DNA of 64,000 bases, from the NCBI GenBank assembly GCA_001179505.1, contig CDMY01000336.1, positions 176,229 through 240,228 of the forward strand, in the 5' to 3' direction. The DNA is from Vitrella brassicaformis. Taxonomy: Eukaryota; Sar; Vitrellaceae. Both the position numbers and the translations under genes were made by a program. The notes beneath the pieces were generated by a model. That model did no database searches and was not told where the DNA came from. It saw only the letters and a program-made list of their open reading frames with translations. The stretch's first letter is position 1; each line of letters starts with the position of its first letter. Shown in pieces: positions 1 through 13,053 of this stretch.

Positions 1-656
1 ATGCATACTTACTGACGGCTATGTATACGTACAGGTCTACGTATGAGCAATCACGGCGCAGGGACGAGTCAGTCTGACAGACAGACAGATAGTAAGTCGA
101 GTAGGTGAATGAGTAGGAAGGGTAGTGTAGGTGAGTGGAGTCAGTCAGTCAGTGGGATGACAGCGTGGATTGCATGCAGGTCTGCATGTCTGTCTTATTT
201 ATTGCCGAGGCGGGCCGCGATTAGCGGCCCACCCCTTCAAACTCACGACAAGATTGCAAATTACACAGCACCGACCGACAGGTGGGACAAATACACACGC
301 ACCCACACGCCCACTTGATCCAAGTGAGTGCGCACTCGCACGCCCACGGGCAGAGAGAGAGAGAAAGGGAGAGATGCAGTGGTGAGGCAGAGCGCCCATG
401 TGTCGTGCCTCCTCTCCCTCGACCCGCCCCGCCCTCATCGATGCCTTAAAACAGAAAGAAAAGTAACACAAAAATATCCATCACGAACGTGAAAGCAAAA
501 ACGAGAGACGACTAGAAATAGTGCATACATACACACAAGAGAGCGATAAGGCGCCTGGCCAGCTCAGCTCCATCCATGTGAATCGTCGATTCAGCACAGA
601 AGGGGTCAATCAAGCTGACCATTACCATTCGGAAGACAATTACGGAAATTCCGCTG

Positions 657-720
657 AGAAGATAAGAGAGGAGAGGAGAGGAGAAGAGAAGATGATATAA
701 GATAAGAGAAGAGAAGAGGC
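657..720. repeat. Purine-rich GA/GAGAA tract
   Basis: An almost pure A/G run of imperfect gaga and gataaga units. It looks like simple-sequence expansion in non-coding DNA. Confidence 0.7.
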
Positions 721-869
721 GGCAATAGATGCACGAGAGAGAAGTCCGTAGAGAGGTGGAAGCAAGCACAGTTGTCAGTCAGTCAGTCGCTTGATCAAGA
801 GCCAAGCGACCAAAATAATAATATAATCGTCCCCTTCCCCAGTTTGCAAAGTCGGCCCGCTCTTCCCCC

Positions 870-895
870 GCGCCACGCCACGCCACGCCACGCCA
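870..895. repeat. CACGC pentanucleotide tandem repeat
   Basis: Four to five copies of a cgcca/cacgc unit in tandem, followed by ordinary sequence. No coding frame covers it. Confidence 0.7.
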
Positions 896-1167
896 TTCTT
901 TAAAAGACAGCTTCCTTGATGCACACAGGTACGAAAGGGACGGCCAGCCACCGGTCGGTCGACACATTCTAGCCGCCTATTCTGTTGCGACACTTGTCAT
1001 CAAGCCAGGCTCTGCTCTGATCCGAGCAACAGCATAGTCAGTCAGCCACTCAGCCGCTCACCCGACCCGACAACGACAAAGTGAAAACACAGCAAATCAT
1101 ACAAACAAACATACAAACAAACAGGCCCACCTCCCAGCCGTGTGTAATCCATCCATTAAGTCAGCAC

Positions 1168-4100
1168 TCAGGAGGCCTTGGCCTGCGGCTCCGCCCCAAT
1201 GAACCCCTCGGCCATCTGGTCGTCCTCCTTTTGCTGTTGCTGCTCCTCCTGCTGCCGTCGCGCCTTATCCTGCCCAACCACGTCACCACCCGTGTGTGCC
1301 ACATGGTGACCCTGGGCCTCCGTCGGGCTGACGCCACCCAGGTATCCAGCCGTGGCCCTCGACGATACTGGCGACACACCACTCACAAACGACGCACCAG
1401 CAGGGGCAACGGCGGCGGCAGCAGCAGCAGCGGTAGATGAAGCCTCATCTACCATCTGGTTGCTGGCAACTGCGGCAGCGTGCATGTCACCCACACCGAC
1501 ACCGAATGCTGCCATGCCGACGGGCAGGGAAGGCGCGCCGCCGCCCACCACCCCCGTGTGTGAGTGGTCAGACATCGCTGCCGCCTTTTCGGCGTGGTCG
1601 TCCCCATGCAGGGGCACTGAGCCGGGGCTGCTGCACGTCTGCGCAGTGGTCGACTGGCCGTCCTGACCGGCGGCACCCATCAGCTGGTCCAGAGATCCGA
1701 CGGACGGGGCGGATGCCGTGGCCGCTGCTGCTGCCGCGATGCACTCCGGGGGCATGTCCTGCTCGATTGGTGGGAAGTTGGGTGCGAGGTTGGGGTCTTT
1801 GAGCGAGTGGAGGGGCGGGTAGTTGCCCCAGTTGGTGTCGTGTGTCTTCTTGCCGACGCAGGGCTTGTCGCAGAAGGACAGGTAGATCAACGGACGCCAA
1901 GATGCATCCTGTAGGGAGCACACCGAACACAGAAACGGACCAGGCCAGGGGTGTCTGGTTTGGCTTGGCTTGGTGTGGTGTGGTGGTGGGACTGCTTTCT
2001 TTGCTCACAATGTGTCGGGTGCCTCTGTGTCGCGTCAGGTTGTCCATGAGGATGACGTCGCCCATGCGAGCGCGAGAATGCACAGTGCCCCTGGCAGACC
2101 CTGAACAGCCAAACATACATACACACACACATGAATATCATCCGCAGAGATGGGGCCATCACCCACCCACCCACCCACCCACCCAAACTCACCTGGTATC
2201 TTGAACTCGGTGCCGCTGTTGGTCTCGGTGATGTCCACCAGCGGCACAAAACCAGTCACTATGTTCCTGCACACAACACACACACACACACACACACACA
2301 GAGGCAAGCAGCGAACGAACATACAAACCATCCCCAGACGCCGTCAGTACACGCACACACGCACACACGAGTCCACCACATTTCAGGCCTGGCTAGGTGG
2401 TCGTCAAGCTGTCTGCAGCCAGCCGGCTGGCCGGCGTCTCAAACCTAATACTAAGGCGAGACGCGGCGGCCGGGCCGGCCACTCGACCAGTCCGATGCAT
2501 TCATGTGTCATCATGCGTGGCGTGCGGGTGTGGTGTGCGCCCCGTCCACGAGTGTGTGTGTGACTGCTCTGCTCACGTGTCTAGGTCCGAGAAGTAGTCG
2601 TTGTGGTACTTCTGGTCGTGCTGGTGGGGGCCGCGGGACATGATGTAACCTGCATCACACACACATACACATACACATACACACAGGAGTCACCATTGCC
2701 GGTGCGTGGGTTGGTGTGTGACAGACAGAGAAGAGAGGCGCACCGAGTGTGATGCGCCGCCAGACTGAGTGGTCCTCGCTTGTCGGCCACGTCTGAAACT
2801 CACTGATGACACCACACGCATTGAAGCGTCACTGTGCTGCCCTCCTGGCCTTCATTGCCTCTCAGTCAGCTGTGAGTGTATGTATACCTCTTGATAGCTT
2901 CCATGAAGAGTTTCTCGATGCCCTTGAAGGCCGCCAGGATCTTCTCGTGAAGCGCACCCAACTCACCTACACCCACACGAACCACCCGGATCAATCAAGA
3001 GAGCAGAGCACCATGACGGATGCCCCTGGCCTCCAGACAGCGACAGCTCCTCTGTGCGTGCGTACCGATATGTCGCGTGTGGGACAGGTTGACGTCAATC
3101 CGCCTGAGTGGTGAGAAGTGAGTGGCTGGAAAGGTGCGAGCCTGTCTGTGTATGTGTGTCTTTACCCGGTGGTGCCTCTGCACGCGATGCTGTTGTACTT
3201 GAAAGGCATGTTGACATCCGTCACTTGGCCAACACTGCACAAAGAAAGACAGACACAGACGAGTGTGGTGGTGCGTTGGATGGATGGATGCCTGCACTGC
3301 AGCACTTGGGCTGGCTCACTAGTGCAGCAGCGTGGAGAAGTGCCTGATGACAAGGTTCTGCAGGTACTGGATGAGCGCCGTCGACACACGCTGCTGATAC
3401 CACTGCACGCCATCCCTGCACACACACACACACATTGTTACGCCAGCCATGCGCTGCCTGAGTGCATTCACACACACATGGCCATCCCTCCCTACCTGAG
3501 GAGGAAGCAGTCGGTGAGGTCTGTCTGGAAGCTGGAGCTAAAAATATGCACCGGGTTCCGCAGCGCCTGCCCACAGGTCTCCCCCACGAACCGCTTCCGC
3601 GACAAGATCATGTCCTCGGGGCTAACGTCCGCCCACATCGAGGGGTGGATGCCCCCAAACTCCCCACCCTCACCACGCACCCTCCCCACCTCAGCCATCT
3701 TCGTGAACACGTCCCTCTTGACTCCTGTCCGCGGCGCCGTGGGCCTCGCCCTCCCGCGCCCAGCACCGCCATGGCCATGGCCGCCCGTGGATCGTGTGGG
3801 ACTGGATCGGGGCGAAGGGGAGGTCTCCGTCTTGAGTGTGGGCATCGGCAGCGTGGGTGCGGGTGGTTGGTTGTCTGCGAAGAAGACGGCCGGCAGCTGC
3901 GGCCGGTTCGTCTCCTCCGCCCTCCTGCGCTTGCGGCGTGACCAGCCGCCCCGCAGTCGGCTGGTCTTGCCCCTGCGACTCCTGCCAGTTGTGGACGTGG
4001 CCGTGCCGTCGATGGGCGTCGTCATGGGGATGAGCTCCTTCTTGCTCGCAGCTGCGATGATCTCCTGAAACGGCAAACCGGCCGGGGCGCTGGGCTCCGG

Positions 4101-6192
4101 TGATGCGGCCATCTGGTCGGCCGGATCCTGCTCCTGCTCCTGCTGCTGCTGCTGCTGCTGGGTGTCGGGTGCGATGAAGTGGCCCTGCCCCTCCGCCTCT
4201 GGCTGCTGCTCCTGCTGGTGCTGCTGCTGCTCTGTGTCCCGGTCCATGCCTTGGTCGGGGGAAGGTTGCCGCTGCGGGACCGTGGGACTGGCGCTGCTGT
4301 TGATGATGTGGTCGATGTGGATCTGCACCGCCACATCCCACACACCAAACAGGTGGGCGCACTGCAGCAGCTGAGGGATCGACGCACGGCGCAAGTCCAG
4401 GCCCTGGAGGCCGGCCTGCTGCATCATGACGTCGGTCTCTGCCCGATGGGTCTGGCGGTGCTCGCGTATGAGCTGCAGCAGCCTCGCGCGGCCCTTGTTG
4501 CCGATTCGCAGAGTCATGCCCTGGGTGTAGGGGATGTCGCTGGGAGAGAGGTTGCAGGGCACCGACGACGACAGCTCCTCACTGACCCGCTCCTCCCCCG
4601 CCCCTCCGCACACTTGCATGGCCTTGTCCAGCCCACAGAAGGCCGGCGGCTGCCCCTCCATGGCAACGGGGAATGACGCACCGGGCGGGCTGGCCATTGC
4701 CGTTGCTGCATCAGTCGCCATGGGTTGTGGGGGTGGGCCCATCCATTCTGACGGCGGTGCTGGTGCCGCATCGCCCGCCTCGGAAGCAGGGTCGCTCGGG
4801 ACAGGAACCGATGCAGGCGCCACCCCGCACATGCGGCCGTATGACTCACCCGGAATGCCCGACATCAGCGGCACACCCATCGCTGTGGGAGTATTGCACG
4901 ACGGCACCGCAAGCAGCTGGCTCGGGTCGTCTCCCCCCACCAGCGTGTTGCTCTCACTGCCCTCAGCCCTCGATGGCGATTTGTCGGTCGTCGAGCGCGC
5001 TGGCGGTTTGGTGCGCTGCTTTGCCCGTGGCGGCCTATGTCGTGGCTTGGCTGGCTGTGGAACGGGCAGCTCTGCGGGCTCCTGGGGAGGTGTGGGGACC
5101 GGGGGGATGAGGGTGCCGTCGGGCATGGGCTTGCCCGTCGTGACGGCGGTGCCTCGCGCTGTGAAGTACTGCTGGCAGATCTCCATCCAGTCGGGGGACG
5201 TCTGCCACATCTGAGAGAAGAGAAGATCCACACACACAGCATCATGAGAATGAGGCAGGGAGGGACATGTGTGTGTGTGTGTGTCTGTGTGTGACCTGGA
5301 ATCCTGTGAAGTTGAGGGCCTGTTTGGTGTGTTTGTTCTGCTTGACCCCTTGGTGGTTGTTGACGTATGCCGCACAGACCTCAGGAAACTGACCGAAACA
5401 CCGCGTCAGCGCCAGGATGAGGGCACTGACCTGCTCCCAGTATCCCGTCCCCCACAGACACCGCACGTCGGCCACACGCTCGCCCTGCCACTCAATCACC
5501 TCCACCAGACACCCGCCCACCACATCCCTCTCCTCCCGTCCTGGCGGCTTCCTCTCCTGTTTGTGGCTGACGGCTGGGGATGGGGAGGGGTCCGTGTCGG
5601 TGTGTCGGGGGGAGGGGGACGGCGAGGGCGAGGGAGAGATGGGGGTCTCCTCCTCGAGCAGCACGATGACGCCCTCCATGTGTTCACACATCTCGGGCTT
5701 GCGCATGTCCGCAATGCTACCAAGCAGACAGACAACCATAGCACACAGAGAGGACGGACGGACAGCCGATGAATCAATCCGTTGTTTGTTCCCCTTCTCC
5801 CTTCCTGTTCCGTCAGCCTCTTACGCGTATATGAGCTGCACCGGCACGACCCTGCCCCTCCGCTGGAGAATGGTCAGCAGCCTCTCGGCAAACTGGGGGT
5901 TAGGCGCCGGCTCGATGACGGGCAGCAGGTCGTGCTGCTTGGCCAGCCGAATCATCTTGTGGTACGCCGAGAGCAACTCCTGGTAGTCATCCGGCCGCTG
6001 GTAGGTGGCCTTCATCAGGGGGTCGGTCGCCACAAAGGCGCGAGGGGGAGCGGGCGGGGGGCCCTTGCGCTTCCTGCCGCTGCGAGTCGACGGGCCGTCG
6101 TAGTAGATGACGTCGTTCTCTGAGGTCTTGTCGCTGTCATTCTCGAGACCAGCGTAGTCCATTCTCTTCTTCTCACGCATGTGGTACGCCAT
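1168..6192 (-). CDS. PhyH-like Fe(II)/2-oxoglutarate dioxygenase with long N-terminal region
   Basis: Multi-exon minus-strand gene. It starts at ATG 6192-6190; the first exons are 5825-6192, 5296-5716 and 3496-5210, followed by about eight short exons, with phase kept at every junction I checked. It ends at TGA 1168-1170. The N-terminal ~830 residues are mostly Pro/Gln/Ser-rich low complexity with a few ordered islands. The C-terminal third is a phytanoyl-CoA dioxygenase-type domain: HND (Fe-binding HxD) in KYHNDYFSD; a strand FVPLVDITETNSGTEFKIPG; GDVILMDNLTRHRG carrying the distal His; and RPLIYLSF with the Arg expected to bind 2-oxoglutarate. PhyH enzymes hydroxylate varied small molecules, so the substrate cannot be predicted. 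A disordered Ala/Gln tail follows the domain. The gene is divergent from the TrmH gene. The fold call is good; the N-terminal role is unknown. Confidence 0.8.
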
Positions 6193-6579
6193 GGTCCTCC
6201 AAGGTGGTGGTCCTCACCCCTAGGTCCTCACACCGATGGATAAGTGGAGGGCGAGAGGCAGCAAAACGGGACACCGGGGGGATCTTACGGTCACAGGGAT
6301 GAGTCGAGGGGGGCGTGGGCTACACCGGCAGATGCCCTCTGGCCAGATGCATGAGTCGGGGGGCCGAAAGAGAGAGGGAGTTCGCTGATCTCGTCGTGAG
6401 AGTGGGGTGGGTCAACGACAGACCGGAATGACGTCCCAGACAACCCAAACGGAGCAACAGCTGCTCTGCATCGATATCAGCGCCCACATGCTTCCTCCGC
6501 CTCTCACGCAAGCTCGCAGGAGAATTTCCGCGAAAACTGTTCGCCCTAACCCAAGCATTCTTCAACGCAATCCAACTTG
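6193..6579. promoter_or_regulatory. Divergent intergenic promoter region (oxygenase / TrmH)
   Basis: A 387 bp gap between two start codons facing apart. It lacks the CA/TG microsatellites common elsewhere. A near-palindromic TTTCCGCGAAAA (6525-6536) resembles an E2F-type site. Promoter function is inferred from position only. Confidence 0.45.
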
Positions 6580-7662
6580 ATGGCGCTGTGGATGGTCCCC
6601 GCAATTCTTCCTGTTGCGCACGGATCTTCCTCAGTCGGCTTCATCCACCACAGCGGTCGGCCACGGCTGCAGAAGAGGTTAACAGCGCTTCAGCGTGCCA
6701 GGACCAGAAGGCGGCAGCGAGCCACCTTATCGGCGGACGAGAGCTGGGAAGGCTTCGAGTACGGCGAAACAAACTGGTTCCTGGATGATGGCGGCTCTTC
6801 CGAGGTGGACAATGTTGCCGTATCGATGCATGACGAGCCACAGGGCTTCGATTACGAGTCAGCCGTGGAGGCGCTTTCACCTCTTGTGAGCCCAGATCGG
6901 CTGGAGCGCCTGCAGACCGTCATCAGGTGAGGGAAGGAGCTAGGCAGACATCAATCCCTGCCTCTGTGTGTGTGTGATGTGTCTGTCCATCTGCTGTCGT
7001 GCAGTCAGCGGACGAACCACTGCCAGTTCGTGTTTGAGGCGCCCACAAATCCCAACAACGTCTGGGCCTGCCTGAGGACTCTCGACTCATTCGGCATCCA
7101 GCACACGTCCGTCATCCGACGGCCGGGGGGATACGACCGCCAGAGAGACATCAACGGCAATATGAACGTCGCACTTGGGTCCTCACAGTGGCTGAGCATG
7201 CAGGAGTTCCAGTCAGCCAGTGAGGCTATCGGCCAGCTGAAGGACCGGGGGGTGCGGGTCTACGCCTCTGACCTGCAGGAGGACTCAACGGCCTTGACGT
7301 CGTTGGACGTTTCGCAGCCTTTTACGATTGTCCTGGGTAATGAGAGGACCGGCATCAGTGAGGAGATGCGGGGATTGGCCGACGAGACGTTCTTTGTGCC
7401 GATGCGGGGGTTCGCGGAGAGCTTCAATCTGTCTGTTGCGTGTGCCGTCACGTGTGCATATCTGTCGCAAATGGGTGGGCTGAAGTGGGGGGACCTGAGT
7501 GAGGGGGAGAGGGCTGCGGTGATGACTGAGTGGCTGATGCGGTGTGTGCCGGGCAGCCAGCAAGTGCTCGAGAGGAAGGGCCTGCGTGTGCCTGAGAGGT
7601 TGAGAAGGACGCGGCAGAGGCTGTTGGGGTGTGAGGGCGTCAGGAAGAGACGCATAATGTGA
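6580..7662 (+). CDS. trmH: TrmH/SpoU-family tRNA (guanosine-2'-O-)-methyltransferase
   Basis: Two exons (6580-6926, 7005-7662) joined by a 78 nt TG-rich GT-AG intron with phase kept, giving about 334 residues. SPOUT-fold motifs typical of TrmH are present: NPNNVWACLRTLDSFG (motif 1, with the conserved Asn and Arg), IVLGNERTGISEEM (motif 2) and FVPMRGFAESFNLSVA (motif 3). The C-terminal tail resembles the extension of bacterial TrmH, which methylates G18 of tRNA. About 100 extra N-terminal residues begin with a short hydrophobic segment and an Arg-rich stretch, so organelle (plastid or mitochondrial) targeting is plausible. The start is the first ATG of the open frame. Family assignment is firm; the exact target (G18 of tRNA, or rRNA) and location are inferred. 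Confidence 0.88.
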
Positions 7663-8374
7663 CCGTTTGACATGTGATGTCACTTCATCGCATCGAAGGT
7701 GTGCCTCCACGCACACGCACACCCATAACTCTATCCATCCATCCATCCATGGCTCCATGGCTACAGGGCGGGCCTGTCCCCGCCCGCCACTAGTCAGTCA
7801 GTCAAGTCAGTCACCCCGCACACACATCGACTCGACGTAGGTACGCATATATCTTCTGTACGAGTAGTAAGGATGTGTGACTCGACTGACTCGCCAAACT
7901 GAGGAAAAAAGCGCCGCCCAGACGTCCGTCCCCAGCACACGCATGCAGCCAGCAACGCAGCAAGGTCTAGCTATCCACCGGAAGATTGAGCATCGACACC
8001 AGACAAATAGCGTGTGTATGGTATGCACGGGTCAGCCAGCCAGCCACGTAAAAACTGTGAACGCGGCGAGAGAATAGTGAGCCAGGGAGGATTCTGCCTG
8101 CCTGCCTGCCGGGCCGGGCGTCCGCGTTGGTGTGGGCAGGCACCGCACCCAGACAGGGGAGCAGGCAGGCGAGCGAAGAAAGCGACCGAGGTTAGTCATG
8201 AGTAAGTGGGTATACACAGACGGACGGCCACACGGGGCGGGGCGGGGGTGGGTAAGGGGTAATGCAGTCAACGTGTGTGGGGGGAAGGGGGAATGCAGAA
8301 GAAAAGAGAGCCAAGATGAAAATGACCGACCGACCGACCGACCCGCTCCATTCCATTCCATTCCATCTCGTTCA
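7663..8374. other. Convergent intergenic gap, simple repeats only
   Basis: It lies between the 3' ends of the TrmH and TLDc genes. It holds a CATC repeat (near 7734-7752), GTCA units, GACC units (8325-8341) and CCATT units (8347-8368). I see no gene; both 3' UTRs are probably here. Confidence 0.6.
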
Positions 8375-11300
8375 TCACCAGATGTCCTCCTCGAAACCCC
8401 AAACCTGCACACACACACACGCGACGGCCACACACCTTAGAAAGCACCTCAATGCGCCAGACGAGCAATCGTGTGGTACCTGGAATGTCTTGACGATGAA
8501 GTCCTCCGATGACGCCAGCACGGGGTTGTCGAAGGTGGCGCACGGAGACGACGATCCTGACCGATGCACAGACAGACAGATGGCACATGTCCGAGCATGG
8601 GCATCGATCGCATCATGGCAGTCAATCTGTGCGTACTGGCTGACCTCTGAGGAACTCACTGTCCACAATCAACGCGTAATGACCCCTGCACACACACACA
8701 CACACACACACACATGCCATCTGGTCTCTCTGCTCCTTCTCCTTCATCGCTGTGGTATGGATGGCTGACTGACCCGCCGCCCACAGCGATGATTTTGTCG
8801 TCTGAGAAAAGGAAGAAGTCGTTGCGGCCCGTCCAGAAGAAGGCACGGAGAGGCGGCAGGTGGCGGCGACCAACAGACATCTTGGTGGTGGCACGCCGCG
8901 CCTCCAACGCATCGATCTCCTGCTCCTCCCCCGCCGCCCCAGCCCCCTCTGCCGCCTCTCCCGGTGCGCTGGATGGCGCAGACATGGCCACCACTGCCGG
9001 CATGGACAGGTGCTTGTGGATGCTGCCGTGGTCGAGCTGGTGCTGCTGGTAGCTGTCCGTCGTGGGCGTCAGCTGCTGCTGCAGGTCGGCTGCATGCTCC
9101 TCGCGGAAGGTGAAGACGAACGTCTCGCCTGTGTGTGGAGCGCACAGACACAGGTGAAAGGGCATGTGAGCTAGCTGTGAGGTGGGGTGTGTGTGAGTGT
9201 GAAGGGGCTGCTCAGCTCACCCGTGCCGTAGTACTTGGACGCGTGGCGGAACGGCTCCGAACAGTACGCACCGAACACCTGAACCGGATGAGCGACACAT
9301 CGACGAGTCCGTGTCTGTGTGTCGTCAGTGTGATTGACCTACCGTTCCGCCCATGTCCTCGATGAGCAGCACACACGGCCCCTTGTCCTCCAAATTGCGG
9401 TAAAACCTATGCACAGACACAACAGCACCATAGATGCATGTGTGTGATGACTGTCGACAAGGGTGTGGATGTGTGTGTGCGTACGTCTGCAGCGATATGC
9501 CTGAGAATTTGAGGCCGTACAGAAGCGACCACCGACGGAAGGCCAGCCGTGGGGGCAGGTTGGCGGAGATCTGATGCACGATATAAGGCGTCAGCAGCGA
9601 CGCCGCATTCTCTGAACAAATGCGCAAACACGAGACAACGACCCCCAATCAAGACCCGGCTGCTTGTCTGGCTGCGTCATATATATACCTGGTACATCGA
9701 ATCTGGTCAGTGCGGACATCTCTGACCTCACACTCGACCGGCGGCTGCCCTGGGCCTCCAGCGGCAGGTCGCTGTAGTCCACCACACCCTTGCCCTTCTT
9801 GACCACCGAATGGTGGCCCGTGTCGACATCATGCGACTGCGCCCTCACCGGCGCCCCCTGTGCGGAGGGGGCCTCGTGCCGCTGCTGCTGCTGCTGGCCC
9901 TCTTCCCGCTCCCGCTCTTGCTGTTCTTCGAGATCTCCGTCGCTCACTGCTCGGCTGATGGCCCTGCAACAAGCAAAGGGCGGGCGGCAGCTGCAGCTTA
10001 GGCGAGAGGCCCCTTGTTTGGCGTGATGGTGAGTAGATGGGGGTGGATGTTTGACATTATGGTGGGTGGGAGTGGGGGTGGGAGTGGCCCTGCCCTGCTT
10101 CACTTGAGACCTTTTTTGGTTCTCCTCCTCCTCCAGGCAGATCTCGTCCGACTCCACCGGGGGCAGCAGGTGGGCCAAGGGCAGGGGGCCGGAAAGGGAC
10201 TGCCGGGTGGCTACAGGCAGACAGAGAGACGACGCACCAACAGTGAATGAATGGATGAATGGATCATGCGAGCATGACACACACGGACCGTGGGGGCCGC
10301 CTGGGGTACCTACCTAGCGATGCGAAGGGTATAGAGGTGAGAGTGAAGGTCTCAAGCGATGAGTCCTTCCCCTCCAGCGACTTCTGCGAAGAAAGATGCA
10401 ACAAAACGCAGCCACACACATTAATACATTATTACGTGCCCGGGAACCCCCCTCTGTCTGTGAGTGCGTATTTGCTGACTGACTTGGCAGAGGTCGATGT
10501 AGTCGACCAGCCGCTGGGTGAGGGCGTGCAGCTTGTCCTTGTCCGGCAGCTGACACACACACAACCAACCACCGTCCTCACAATAGGCGTGTGCATGATA
10601 TCCTCTCCTCTCCCCTTCTCCTTCCCCTCTCACCCGAAACACAACATGGTGCGGCCCCCCCGGCCGCGGCGATGTGGTGGTCGATTTGTCTGGCGTCTTG
10701 GACCCCATCGACAGGGGCGACAGGAACGACCCCGTCGTGTGACTCAGCCGCACCTTGAAGCTACCACCCAGTATCCGCCCCACGCCACTCAGCCCCAGCC
10801 CCCCCAACCCACCCTCTTGCGCCGGCTCCTCCACACCCGACACAGCCACCGATGTGCGCGCAGACGGTTGCTCTGGTGCGCCACGCGTCTCGACCCCGTC
10901 CTTGAAGCTGACGCCTTTGGCGGATTTCGCCAGGTCTGTGTGTGGTGAGAGGGAGTCGGTGGGCTGCTCGACGGAGGGTGTGAGGTCGATGGGCGGTGGT
11001 GGGAGGGGAGGGTGTGGGGACCTGTCACGGTCCCCCATGGCAGAGGTGCGGGAACGGCTGGGGACGGGGGACACAGACGCCCGCTCGCCACGCTGCCGGC
11101 GACTCGAGCTGCGACTCCGGCTGCGAGCACTGAGACATAGAGAGAGAGGAATAAGGAAAGAGGCAGTTGAGAACCTGAGCCATGTGTGTGGGGGTAGGTA
11201 GACATTCTGCTGACTGACCTGCCGTCGAGTGTGCGCACGACAACGTGTAGGTAGTAGACCCGCTCAGTGGATGGAGCCAAACCTGCAGCGACCACCAGAT

Positions 11301-12643
11301 GGACACACGGCCAGCCAGAAGATTCTCCTGCGGCTCAGGTGTGTAAGTGAGGCTGTGGTGCAGCGCTGACTGACCTTCCACTGCTCGTGCTTCCGACCTC
11401 GGGACACTGACGGCCCCGCACTCCAGTATGTCCCTCATGTCAATGTACACCTGAAAGGTACCGATCCCGCGACTGGCAACGTGACCCGAGCGGGGATCTG
11501 ACACGACACACAACATAACCACACACATGCATGTGCTTACCGCATGGCTATGACCATGAGCCGGCCGATGTGGCTGGCTGCTGTTGTTGGCTCACTCGCT
11601 CACCGGGTTCGAAAGTGACAGCAACTTTTGACACGGTGAGTATGCCAGGCACCTCTAGATCAGGGGTGCAGTACAGCGCGCTCTCTGAGGTCACACACGC
11701 ATGGAACACACACAGAGATACACCGAATGCAGCACCGTGGCTGGTTCCCTCACCCTTGGCTGCTTCCATGGTCGGCGATTGTGATGGCGTGACGCCCATG
11801 ACCTCCATGCTGCTGCTGCTGGCGGGTTGGTGCGCCAGCTTGCCGAAGGGGCCCGCCTTGGGACTCCGGCGGGGATACGCACCCGGCTGGATGCTGTTCC
11901 GCACATTCCCGCGCTGACCACACAAGGCACACAAGGCACATGAACACACACAACGAGCTGACTGAATGTCTGGCTGCTCTCTCTCCCCTCCCCCCTGATA
12001 TGGCTTTCATTGGCTCACGAAGTAACCGTCGGCCGGTCTGTGTGCGAAGTGCGTGTGTCTTGCCCTCCGTGAGGGGTCTGCGGGGGCCGTCCCGGGGCTC
12101 GAGGGAGGGCCTGGCCCGCCGGGTGACAACACCATCTGCTCCTGACACACACACACACCAGGCAAGCCGAGAGTGATGCCTCGAGGACGGCACAGTACAC
12201 GTGTTGGTTGTCCTGTGTGTGTGTGTGTATGGTATCACTCACCTGCGAAGGCGCCTCCATTTCCGGGGCCGATTCAGTGCGGATGGTCTCATCTGCCCCC
12301 TCTTCTCGCGGACGATGCACCACACGGCCGCCGCCCGGCTCAGTCCTGCACACACACACACACACACCGCTTTGCTCGGCGCTGCAGTCATCTCAACTCC
12401 TCCTCAAGGAGATTGCGCGGACCTTGTTTCCCGCATTTCCATGGGTTGGCCGCTAACCGTCTGCTGCTCGTGCTGAGCCGCGTCCCGCACACGAATGTTC
12501 ATCGCATCGGCTGCACACAACACACAAAGCACAGAGCGCATCAAAAGTCGTGGTTTCCGCGCTGGATGAGCATGGTTTTCGGTCCATGCGGTGTGCTGAC
12601 CAACTTCCGTCGCGAACCGCAGCCAGCTGCTGCTCTGAAACAT
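8375..12643 (-). CDS. OXR1/NCOA7-like protein with GRAM-like and TLDc domains
   Basis: Multi-exon minus-strand gene. Exon 1 (12601-12643, ATG at 12643) joins in phase across a 90 nt intron to the exon starting at 12510; TGA is at 8375-8377. The middle carries a GRAM/PH-like strand pattern (ALYCTPDLEVPGILTVSK, then VYIDMRDILECGAVSVP and ERVYYLHVVVRTLDG), as in animal OXR1/NCOA7. The C-terminus is a full TLDc domain: VFGAYCSEPFRHASKYYGTG, FFWTGRNDFFLFSDDKIIAV, GHYALIVDSEFLRG, SSPCATFDNPVLASSEDF and terminal VWGFEED. TLDc proteins act in oxidative-stress protection and V-ATPase regulation. Odd feature: about 75 low-complexity residues are inserted inside TLDc between the FVFTF and FFWTG strands. 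The start could instead be ATG 12502. Confidence 0.85.
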
Positions 12644-13053
12644 CCCTACTCACTCACTCAGGCCGGCCTGCACGCCCGCCGTGCTGTCGCGATCTTGAGA
12701 CGCCTCTCAAGCCGCCGCTCTTGTCCCAATCGCTTGCTCGTTGACGCCTACAACCTCCCATTCATAACGAGCTCTCTCTCAACAGCGATCCATCTCTGCG
12801 AGCTTGGCTTTAGGCCGCCTCCTCTTTTCCTTCTCTCTCCCTCCTGAATGAAATGGATGACAGAGCCGTCTGCGTGCGGGGAGCGGTATGGTGCTGAGTG
12901 AGTTGAGGGCTGGTGTTTTTGACTGACTCATGCCGTCGCAGGCGCTCCCTTTGAGTAAGTGAGGTGAGGGTGGCTGAGGCGTGCAGAGGAGCGGCAGCGG
13001 ACCGGGAGAAACCGAGTTTTTGGAGGGGCAGGGGAGCAACAGAGAGAGTCGCG
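12644..13053. promoter_or_regulatory. Divergent intergenic promoter region (TLDc / uncharacterised gene)
   Basis: A 410 bp gap between divergent starts, free of long CA/TG repeats. No core-promoter element could be singled out by eye. Confidence 0.4.

Larger units (their letters stand above)
1..1167. other. Low-complexity flank, no gene seen
   Basis: I see no convincing coding region. The stretch holds short direct repeats of gtca/gaca type, a purine-rich tract (about 657-720) and a CACGC-type tandem repeat (about 870-895). It lies downstream of the minus-strand oxygenase gene, so the part nearest 1167 is probably its 3' UTR. Confidence 0.6.

Noticed and set aside
3118-4068. 316-codon plus-strand open frame antisense to the PhyH-like gene
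   Set aside because: It overlaps verified coding exons of the minus-strand gene, has Arg/Pro/Leu-biased shadow composition and no domain or splice pattern.
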